In this document: positions 36,501-48,500 of the stretch, one piece after another
How positions within the stretch are numbered: the stretch's first letter is position 1
Layout: every line of letters begins with the position of its first letter
Source: Antedon bifida
Taxonomy: Eukaryota > Echinodermata > Crinoidea > Comatulida > Antedonidae
Direction: 5' to 3'
Length of the DNA stretch: 64,000 bases
Assembly (NCBI GenBank): GCA_963402885.1
Contig: OY727095.1
Span: 30,013,001 to 30,077,000 of the forward strand
Program-made: the position numbers and the translations under genes
Notes under the pieces: generated by a model
Databases searched by the model: none
What the model was told of the DNA's origin: nothing
Seen by the model: only the letters and a program-made list of their open reading frames with translations

Positions 36501-39500
36501 GCACAGATAGGCTGGAATCCACAGTTTTACCCGATATATTTCTAATACAGGGCCTTATGTAGCCAAATACATTGATCTGATACATGGACCAAATAAAGAA
36601 CTGAACATAATCATAATAATAATATCCTGGATTTATATAGCTCCTAATATTGTGAAACCTCTAAGCGATGTACACAAACTAATACGATTAAAGGGATTCC
36701 ATTCCAAACCCAAACCGAAGTAAGGGGATACACTCTCGTCACTAACCAGAGATCGGTCTAATTGAACCTCGAACAGCACCAGTTGTGTCTCGGTCATCCC
36801 GGACTTGGGCGCCTCCTGCCCTACTTAAACTAGATCTAACAAATTCTAGGTGGCATGGAAAAGGGGAAAAAAGGGGAGTAATATGCTTTATTAAACAATA
36901 TATGTTAAAAAATATGTCTTTTAAGAAGCCTCTTAAAAAGAGCCATTGACTGTGCATCTTTAATACAGTTTGGAAGAGAATTCCAAAGCATAGGAGCTGC
37001 ATAAGATAATGCACGGTGACCATAAGATAGTCTTCACTTTAGCAGGAACAAGATGATTCTGAGAATTGGAACGAAGACTGTGACAACAGGATTGTGGAGT
37101 GAAAACACGAAGAGATTTATATGTGAGCAGCAATATCTTGAAGTTGAGACGCTCCTTCACAGGAAGCCAGTGCAGTTCATGCAAGATAGGTGTTATGTGG
37201 TTCGACACACGGGCAGCACTATTTTGTAACATCTGCAACTTCCTAAGCAGGGTCTTGGGCAGTGCATGAATACTGTTACAGTAGTGCAGACGTGATGATA
37301 TAAAGGCATGCAGAAGTCGTGTAGTTGTTACCCTATCCAAAAATCTACAAATTAGACCAATCTTCCTAATCCCAACCATAGCAGAACGATGGCATTGATG
37401 TTATCATCCATCTGCAAGTGGGAATCCATGTAAACCCCAAGATTTCGAACTTCTGGGGATGGCTTAAGATCTAATACAGAAGATGGCTGCAATGGCAGAG
37501 ATGATGTGATATGGATAAGCATACAGTAGAGAACCACGGAAGGGTCTAAATAGATTGCCTGCTGTTGGTTCATTTTAGGCAAATCCATATGGATTCCTTA
37601 AGGATCGAGAGTGCACCAGGCAGCTTTATTCCATGAACCCACATTGTCATCCATTATATTTCCAATATGGGCTTTATGTAGCCCCAGCCACATAGTGAAC
37701 CCAGAAGGTATCCGGTATCCATGAAGGACCTGCCCTTGGGTTAATTTGGATAAATCCATAAATGTTCCTTAAGTATCGAGGGTGCACAGGCAGATTTATT
37801 CCATGGACATATCTATATGAACCCACATTTTCATCCTACATACAGTATTTCCAATATAGGGCCTCTTGTAGCCCAACATAGAGAATCCAGAAGGGTCCAT
37901 GGAAGATCGGCCCTTGGGTTCATTTGGGCAAATCCATAATCAAGATCAAGGGTGCATATTTAGTTTTATTATATATGGTCCAATCTATGAACTATTTACC
38001 CCATATTAATTACTAATAGTAATACAGGGTCTTATGTAGCGCACCAAATAGAGATCCCAAAAGGGTCCTTAGAGGGTTCATTTGGGCAAATCCATATGGG
38101 TTAGGTTTTTTTTTTAGTTTATCCTGTTATGAGACAGACTATATGGGAAATGTTTGAACCATGTCCATTACAAAGCCGGTATGGCCCATGGATATAGCAT
38201 GTGAGATTAGGAGGAGACAAAATTAACTTTTGGGATATTGGGTACTTTATTATACAATAACAAAATATGTGAGGTCAGAAGACATAATTAACTTTTTCGG
38301 ATAGGGATACATTATGGGTGTGTGTTTATTTTGTGTGTGTAATGGCGTTCCTCCCACTCAGACTTGCCTTTTGGACTTTGCCACCTTCTTTTGCTTTCTA
38401 TTTTTTATTACTCAGAATTGAAATGTTGACATTCTTTTAATGATTCTCTGATGAAAGTTATGATTTGTATGTTACATTTTATTTTTTTAAACCTTATTAT
38501 TACATTTCATTGTTGTTCTTTATTATGTTTCTATTCTGCAATTGAAGGAAATAAATATTTATTTTGAATCTGAATTTATTATGATAGGAGAATTCAAATA
38601 TGTAATCGAGCTAAATGTTTTTCAGCATTAAATAAAGCTTTTTTTGAGGAAAAAACCATAATAAACAATTTTTGGTAGAATAGGCCTACTTTATTAATAT
38701 ATATGAATATGCCCATAAGAAACATTAAGTCTCTACGACCAATGGTCTTCAGAATACAGCTTCATGACCATATAAGGTCATGATTTTCCACCATTTCTAA
38801 TTCATTTTTTATAAAATACTTTATTAAAAGTAATATAAATATGCATGTAAGAAACATTTTGATGCCAAAAGTAAGTCTCTAGGACCAAGGATCGCCGAGA
38901 TACATGTGTTATATGCCTTAAAAGGTCAAAGGTTATTTTCCACCATTTCTAATGAATTTTTGAAAAAATACTTCATTATAGAAAATATAAATATGTATAT
39001 AAGGAACATTTTGGTGCCAAAACTAAGTCTCTAGGACCAAGGATCACTGAGATACACCTGTTATATGCTTAAAAGGTCAAAGGTCATTTTCCACCATTTC
39101 TAATGAATTTTTGAAAAAATACTTCATTATAGTAAATATAAATATGTATATAAGGAACATTTTGGTGCCAAAACTAAATCTCTCGGACCAATGGTTACCG
39201 AGATACAGTGTCATATGCCTTGTAAGGTCAAAGGTCAAATTTAACCACTTTCCCCATCCCCTGATGTCTGGAGGAATTTTTTGGTGTATATTGGTATGTG
39301 ATAGAGTATGAATCTGCAAAAAATACCTTTGTTAATAATTTTTTCACAGAAAAATCAAGATATTCCCTAACTATACATTTCTATGGATTCTAACAGTTCA
39401 GTGGACATGTACTGTATGTCATTTTTAGGCTATGCCTTTCAAGGGTTGCTAACAACCGAATCAACAAGTCCTCTATGTCTCTTTCTGGTTTCTTTTCTAG

Positions 39501-42500
39501 GGATGCTAACAGCCCCATCAATGTCCTCACTGGAATGGATTACTGGCTAGATAACCTGATGTGCAACGTTCCAGAGCTTGCAATGTGCTACCATCTTGAC
39601 GGCATTGTACAGCGATATGAAGTCATCAAAACAGAAGAGATTCCACATATATCGCAAGCTCAGTTCTCTCCAAAGGTAAAGCTCTGTCTACACTATCAAA
39701 ACTAGTATGACAAAAAAATACGGTAGTGATATGCCCAAATTTGGTAGTGATATGACATCATCATGTCCATATATGGGCACATCACAATTTTTGTCACATA
39801 AATTTTGATAGTGTAGACAGAGCTTTTAAGTCCCTGGTTCATTCTAAACAATGTGAACATCATTCACCATTAATACGCTTATTTGCTTTTTGATTTGTTT
39901 TTCTTGGAATATTTATTGATTTAATGATTACTATCGATTTGCACTGATGAAGGGCCAGTGTTGCCCGAAATCTCTGCTAATTTTTCTGGCTTTCGTTTTT
40001 ATTTGGCTTTTTGCTTATTATTTTTTTTATCTTCATTGAGATCCAGCCATTGATACCCATGGCATTATCATTTTTTCAGTGCTTAATTAATGTGTATCTC
40101 CATTGAGATCCAGCCACTGATACCCACAGCATTTTCACTTTTTCAGTGCTTTATTTATTTTGTATCTCTATTGAGATCCAGCCACTGATACCCACAGCAT
40201 TGTCATTTTTTCAGTAACTTGCCTTTGGATTCACTATCAATAATTATCTACACAGGTAGTGAAAGATGTTGCTCAGAATATTTTGTCATTTATCAAGAGT
40301 AATTGCACACAGGAAGGCCACACTTATTGGCTCTTCAAAGGTAATTATTGTTGTTCATCTTTGATTTTCTGATTTGCTTTATTATGAAATTTTGTGACTG
40401 ATATATGTTTGTATCCTTTGTTACAATTCTCTTCACCTGATGATGGGCTATGCTCGAAACATGTTGTGTTAATAAATTTATACTGAGGCAGTTTTAACTT
40501 GTTTGATTTTGATTTTTTTCTATCTACTCTGCCTATGCAGCTCTTCGATTTATATTTATAAACATAATATTACTTGTCTAATTGCCTTTTACCAGCTACT
40601 CATAAATATGTTATTATTTATGTAGTTTACGCATGGAGCTATAAAATAATAGATAGCTCCATGGAATATGTACAATTCAATTCAATAACATTTTTTTTTT
40701 AGAATAAGAATAATACAGTGTAAAGCTCTGTCTACACTATCAAACTTTATGAGTAAAAAAAATGTGATGTGCCCATGGACACAATGATGTCATATCAGTA
40801 CCATGTTTGGGCATATGACTACCATATCATCACACTTTTTTGTCAAACTAGTTTAATAGTGTAGACAAAGCTTGTAGAAATGATACCACTCCACTGTAAA
40901 TCTACCATACATTGTCTTGCATTAATTTATATTTAATTGTTTAGGCAACAATGATGATGTCATCAAGCTGTATGATCTTAGTAGTCTGTCAGAAGATTCT
41001 ATACAACGTGGAAAGAATCCATTTGTGATGCCAGTTATCCTGCTCCTTTTCAAGGTGGCCAAGAATATGTCAGCCTCTGACCCAAATAAACGGTATGTAT
41101 TACAAAGTAACCAACATTTAGACCTCCCTCTTTATAAAGCTATGTCTACACTATCAAACAAAGTGTGATGTGCTTCAAATATGGTAGTGATATGCCCAAA
41201 TATAGTAGTGATAGACACATCACATTTTTTTGTCACATAAAGTTTGATAGTGTAGACAGAGCTTTACATGTAGCACTGATAAAAACATAACTGGTCCTTC
41301 CTTGAAATAGTTTTAATAAAATTGCTAAAGAGCGCAAAACATTTGCCCCACATTAATGTTCTTTAATTAAATGCTAACTTCTACTTATAGTTAATATGAA
41401 AATAGCACAAAGTTACAAATAATGTTTGGTTATTCTTTTGATTTGATCAATATATTTATATAAATTTTGATTTCAACAGATCTGTAATCTGCAAATTACT
41501 AAGAAACTGTATATCGCTACTAGAGGAAACAGGACAGGCCAATACTGAGGTACTATTATTTATTTAAAAAGATTATACAGGATAAAAACATATGTATAGA
41601 TATTGCACATGTTTTACATATGGTCCTGTTTCTTTAGAGAAATAGATTAAACAACATTCATAACAAACAAAAAACTTACAACAAAACTGTAAAAATCACT
41701 ATAAAAAGACAAACAATGTTTCACAAGGAGTGAAAAATTAAAGGGGTACATAAATGTAATTGTTCCAAACAAGTATGTCTACAAATATATTTTATAGTCC
41801 ATTTTGTTTGTTGTTATTGTATACTGACAGTTCTAATCAATTTAAAAAACAACATTTTTGATAATGTTTTGATAAATATATATTTTTTTAAATGATATTA
41901 TATTGTAATCGGTTCTTTTTTATGTCCACGTTGCTGATTTCATTTAATTTATTTCATCAGAAAAGAACAAATACATAACAAAACAAAAGAGTTCAAAATC
42001 CAAATGACTGGTTAACCAAAAATCGATATGAATCACTGTCAAGTGGCTCACCAAATGACAAGTGGTTCACCTGATGCAACCCCTGGGCCATTTCCCACCA
42101 AAAACATAAATGAGTAAACATCATAACAATTTTGTTATGTTACTGTTAATACAGTTGTAAAACTGCTGTTCCTGCGCACGATAAAAAACTTGGTACACTC
42201 TTCGTAAAACAGTAGAGGATTATCTCCCAGTGTGCTGATAATCATCTGGTCCTATACTGCGAGTCTCGTACTGAAGAGGTCACCCAGAATAAATATCTAT
42301 TGAAATAAAATAAACATCCTTAAGCACTACACTATCAAACTTTATGTGACAAAAACATGTGATGTGCTCAAATAGGGTATGGTAGTAATATGCTCAAATA
42401 TGGTAGTGATATGACATCATCATGTTTATATATGGGCATATCAAATTTGTTTGTCACATAAAGTTTGATAGTGTAGACAGAGCTTTACTGCTTTCTTAGA

Positions 42501-45500
42501 TAATGGCAGCAGCTACCTACCTACTCAGCCACTCATACTTGAGTAACATCAATAACAAAGATGATGAAGAAGAAGACGACATAATGTCTAAGATTTGGCA
42601 TGATGAGGTCAGCGACACTATTAAACCCACCTCAGAAGTTGATGTCAGGAGGTTGATAAATCCTGGAGAAATGGTCAATAACAAAGAGGAAAACGTGTCA
42701 AAAGAGCAAAAATCACCAGAAGAACTTGCAAAATGTGCTGTTGATGTTATAGTTAAGGTGAGAATATTAAATCATTGAAATATTTATTACAGTACTAAAA
42801 TTCAGTGCATTACATTAGTAGAGGATCCAAAGGAGGAAGATCCTTTGAATGCACTATCGCATAGGCAGATTCAAGGGGAGCCCAGCCGGTCTGGCCCCCT
42901 AATTTTTTCAAGTTGTTATGCAAAAGATAGGACACTAATTTCAGTTCAGCACCTAAAATTTTCAATTTTTAGCCCCTGTGCCCCCTATTTCAAAAACCTG
43001 GACCTGCCACTGTTATACTGTTATTATTTAGGGCGATTAATAGTTATAATTTAATTAGGTTTTTTTATGAATTTTTACAGGGTTTGAAATGTATTGAAAA
43101 TTGTGAACCATCAAAGTTTAATGCCGGTTCACAACCAATCCCACTAAAGTATAAAACCGTCACAAAGGATGCTACCAGGGTCCGCAAAGACTCCTTCGTC
43201 AGATCAACAACTTCAAACATGTGTTTACCTGTGGACTCGTGGCAACAAATGTACAAGTTAGATCTGCTGTTAAATGCTTTAGATTGTTTCGTGACCCAAG
43301 CTAAGCATGAGGTACAGATCAAGAGTTATGGTGTAGCATTACGCCATGCCCGTGTTGCCTTGTCATGCTTCGGTAAGTTTAGCTAGTGAGATTAACAATA
43401 CACAGACTTACGCATTTAATTGCTATTGTTTTTATAACAGAATAAATTAATTTCAAGAGCATAGACTGGGAAGGGGAATGATTACCCTCCCACTGGGTAC
43501 CTTCAATCCTGAATAGGGGTGACCTGAACAAAGTGTTCACTCTAGCCTTAACACTGTATCATCTCATAAACGCTTGCTTGTAAAGTTGCTTTTTTAAACC
43601 TTCTTTCCACCTCACTAAATAAGACCACCTCATGCTCAAACCAACCTAAGCCCTTGTAATAAAGCTCTGTCTACACTATCAAACTAGTTAGACAAAAAAA
43701 GTGTGATGTACCCAAGTATGGCAGTGATATTTCCAAATATGGTAGTGATATGACATCATCATGTCCATATATGGGCATATCACATTTTGTTGTCACATAA
43801 AGTTTGTGTAGACAGAGCTTTTACCACAGTTTCCTTTGCATCTATAGAGAGTGTTGTTGACTATAAGTATGCTGGGAAAATTAACGAATGCAACAGACGG
43901 ATCAGCGAGATCTTAGAAGTATGCGGCGATACACACTTACTTATGGTAGACAACATTAAGCAACATGAACAAGAATTTAACAAGATATGTGAAAATGAGA
44001 CCAAGATTTTGGAGCATACAACTGAAGATTCTGATATGGAAGGTGAATAAAATATATTGAACAAATAGTAATAATTTATCTTTAGAAATAGATTTTATAA
44101 CACACAAAAAGTGTATCCCTGTCATTCAATTTTTGAATTTAGTTGTGTGTGTACATAGTTGTTCTAACCCATTGTGTGGTATACACGCCTTGAGTGTTAA
44201 ATATTTTTTAGAAGTTATAGTATGAAGTTTGGCCTAAAAATATATTAAATTTAATACTTTCTCTCTTTTCATTTAAAAAAAAAAAAGATTTGTCTTGGGC
44301 CGTTCAACTCCAATCTAAAAGACAAGACTGTTTGAGAACAGCTTGTATATGTTATGAGTCTATCTTGGATCACTATAGTGAAGGACTTGATCCCGAAATA
44401 TTAATCACGTCAACGAGAAAGCTGGGTAGCGCACGTAACGAGCTTGGTATTTGGTTTATGAATCTTGCAACTGAAAAACGACAGACAGGTATTTTATACA
44501 TTTATTATGCAAGTAAATGGCAGAGCTGTAAGACAGTGGAAGCGTAATAGCAATAATATTGACAAGGGTTCGTGGCTCGCTCCATGGTAGAATGAGTCTT
44601 CTCGTAGGTCCAGGGTACACAAAATGCTTTCGTGCACTTTAGAGAACCTAGAAGTATCTTTTTATGGTGTACTAGTTTACGCAAAGCCACTGTCTTGGAC
44701 AGATGAGAGACCACTTGAATTGGCATAACTGACATGACATAACCCTTACGAGAGAAGCAAAATCACAAATTGCTTACAAACTTATTGCTTTAATTTTAAT
44801 AGTTTTTCATCATTATTTTGATATGCATACCATTACACTATCACACTCTATAGTATGATTGAGTATACTCATTCTCATTTAGGAGTACCACTATCTGAAG
44901 AACAAAAGATATGGACAGAGAGTTTTCAGTGTTTTGAAAAGGCATTAAAAGCTTTCAACGCTGTGTCTGATGTTGTCAACGTTGCCTTGCTGTACAACAA
45001 CATGGGGCGGCTGATGAGGATATGTGCTCAAGCATTTATGGCGTCAAGCAGTGACGGAGAGACAGAGGGTTTCAGTAAAGATGAGAGACATTATTTTAAT
45101 AAGGTAACATTTATTCCAACAACCAGTTAAAACTGCTGATTCAATGTTTACAAGGTAGCTCTGGGTTTAAAAATGATGAAAGCCCAGTTAATATTTGTTT
45201 TATATAACCGTTTCCCGCAATTCAGCTGTAGGCTAGCTGAGCCAAAGCGAACGCATAACATGGACTTGTTTGGAGTACTAGGCCTAGCTATTAGCACAGT
45301 TTCGCTGAGAAGCAAACATCAACAAAAGGCCTGCATTTGATAATTCTTTGCTTCCAGATATACAATAACCATTCCCACGGCATACTTTATTTGTTCCTTC
45401 ATCTTTTAAACTTACTAAATCCTCTAAGTCAGCTCCATCTACACAAGTAAGCTAGACGAGGGCTAGCGCCAGCTACACAATCGTCATATCTCGTCTGTGG

Positions 45501-48500
45501 ATCCAATTGTATTGCACAATTTAGGCAGTCTATACTGATAAACTGATTTACCAATCAGATACCATGAATTGAAAGGTGCTGGTACATAATTTGAAATAAA
45601 CAATAACAATCTTAAACCTGGAGCTACTTTAAACTGTAAAGGTTGTCATCGGACATGTTACCAAACATACGTCAATTATATTTTGTAGTTGCACAAACAT
45701 AAAGCTGGCCTTTACTATTGTTCTCTTTTTTAAATACAGGCTATAACTTATTATAAAAAGTCACAAAGTACACTCAGAAATAGAGCACTGCACTCTGGGA
45801 TATGGGATGCTGTCACATGGGAGTTATCAACAACTTACTTCACCATGGCAACCACGATGCAAGACAATGCTCCATTGGCAAAGATATCTAGGGAGGAGGT
45901 GAGGAAAAAAGTATTTCTAAAGTAACTTTTGTTGAATCGTTATTTCTCTATAAACTTTTGAGAATTTATTAAAATGGCCAATATTTTCTGACAGCAGTAA
46001 AGCAAAACTGAAATAAGCCCTTTTTTGTCATGCTGCTGTATTAATCTGTTGAATACTGTAGGAAATTAATTTATACATTTTGGCAGAGGAAGTATATGAA
46101 TTGAATGCCTCCTTATTTCACTTACGGTAAGCATCACATAAGGTAATGAACAGCCATTTACATATAAATATACCATTTTTATTACATATTTTTAATTGGT
46201 TAAGTTAAGTAGCAACAAATAAAAATCATTAAACATTTTTGTTAAGGTTGAAAAGGAAATTCTTCATCTGATGCATGAGGTGTTATCACTGTCAGAATCA
46301 GTGGAACCATCATCCAGTAATGCTGTATTGCATCAGTTCCGTACAGCTAATGTCTACTACAGACTGGCCTCAATGTATCACAGTTCACTAAGAAATCAGG
46401 TTAGTTTTTGAATTTTGAATTTGTTTATAATTGGTAACCTCTTCAGTCAAAAACTGTTCTCCCAGAGGGCCCAGTCTATAGTGTAGTACTATGATGAGTT
46501 TGTGACAGTGGCTGTGTGTGAACTAGTACACCAGGGTAACCCCCTACTCGTCTAGAAAGATGTACTTGGTTTTTAAAGTACACATAAGCTAGATTTGTAC
46601 ACTGAACCTACGGTTTATATTCCTTATCCGAGAAAACTTGTTATACAACCAGAACCATGGAGCGAGTGAGCCTCAACCCTTCCCGATGTTATGGCTATGG
46701 ATTACGGTTCCACTGTCTTAACCGCTTGGCCACTCACTTGCACCCTTGTGCTCAGTTCTGTGATTATTTACTATCCATCTTAAACCACAGTGGTGTAATT
46801 GGTTGTGTTCTGAACTGTTAAGATTTATCAGTTGAACTACCATGCTCTCCATATTAAAATAGGCTCACTCACTCCATGATTCTGGTGGTAGAAAGACTAT
46901 AAACCGTACTATACTGTACACTGGGCCCTCTGGGAGAACAGTCTTTGACTGTGAAGAGGCTACCCAGTATAAAGAATGAAAAATAAATAATAATAATAAT
47001 AATATAGATTTATTACAAGTCAAAATATAATATATAATACAATACCACTGACTTTTCTGTTGCAAAATTCTTCTTCACGACCAAAATTTTGTATTTAGAT
47101 GAGTGAGAAAAAGAAACGCTACACAAAATCCCTTGCAGATAACTATTATGAAAAGGCGGAGAAATTGTTTAGAGTTCTTGAAAGACCAACAGAACTTCTA
47201 AGGGTACAACTTGAAAGAGTTGCCATGATTGAACACCAGTTCCATAGTAAGTTATGTAATCATATTACTGATATTTATTCAATTTAGTATCAATACATGT
47301 GTGTCTAGATCATATTTTCTAATTCATTGATTATCTAATTTTGTATATATTTGGGAAATTTTCCAGTACTCACAGAGTCTGTTTTTTGGACACTAGACTA
47401 ACATATCATAGATACAACTATACTACCATTAAACATTACCATTATATTACCATTATTACCATTATCATACTATCATTATACATACCATTATACAACTTAA
47501 GCAACAGCAAAGAATGCAAACTAAGCAGAAATTCTACTACAGTGCAGTTTCTATATATAAATTTACGTAAGGGCAAATTTCGGTAAATCACGCCTAACTT
47601 TTAGAATTTAAACTCAATTATATAAAAAGTTGGTACATCCTTTCGGTACTGATTTTTAACAGCCAATGAAAACCAGTATACTATTTATCTCTGTTTACAA
47701 TAATTGTTTTTAATTGCTGAATCTCGGTACACAACTCGATTACAACATTGTAATTGTAAATTATTAAAAATACTATTTTACATATTAAATATATTGCTTG
47801 ATGGCTATAAATGGAACATTCCAATCTCTCTTCCAAGGGTCAATTCCCTTCAAGCATATTAAAATTAGGGCTCAAAAATCCACTTTAGTTTATGAAATTA
47901 ACTATATTGTTAATTGCAATGAAATGAATAATTGTTTGATAAATTTCTCCTATTTTTCTCTCCCAACAGGTCAAACAGGAAATTCAACCAAGATTAAATC
48001 TTTGCAATGCTGTTTGGACATTTTATTGCAATGTAAAGATACAATACAAATCCTAGATAAAGAACATGTAACATCTGCTGATACTGGATCTTCTGATAGC
48101 ATAGATCACGTTAAAACTAATGTCACCGCTACTACCTCAGAAACCATACCTGCCAATAAAAAAGAAACTTGTAAACCATCCAATAGTCTCGCTGTTGTTA
48201 GGAAAAGAGACACTTCTAATCAATCACAAGCATTAGAACGTGAGATAGACACTTCTAAACAATCAGAAGAATTTAAAAGTGGGATAGATTCTTCTAACCA
48301 ATCAGAAAAATTTAAAAGTGGGATAGATTCTTCTAACCAATCAGAAGTGTTCAAAACTGGGATAGACTCTTCTAACCAATCAGAAATGTTCAAAACCTGG
48401 ATAGACTCTTCTAACCAATCAGAAGTGTTCAAAACTGGGATAGACACTAACCAATTAGAATCATTCAAAAGTGGGACTGCAGTAGAATGTCAGAAAAGAG

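Larger units (their letters stand above)
34777..39373. mobile_element. 4.6-kb element with long terminal inverted repeats in EDRF1 intron 7
   Basis: The left end (from 34777) reads TAGTTAGGGAAT, later AATTATTAACAAATG, TTTTGCAG, CCAAAAAATTCCTCCA and GGGGAAAGG. The right end, read on the reverse strand from 39373, gives the same words in the same order: TAGTTAGGGAAT, AAATTATTAACAAAGG, TTTTTTGCAG, CCAAAAAATTCCTCCA and GGGGAAAG. The inverted repeats are about 150 bp and diverged. TAC flanks both edges and may be a 3-bp target duplication. Inside are three tandem-repeat arrays and a LINE fragment, but no transposase is recognisable, so it looks non-autonomous. Confidence 0.65.

Noticed and set aside
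48220-48468. 82-codon minus-strand open frame
   Set aside because: It is the antisense of the in-frame repeat in EDRF1 exon 20.
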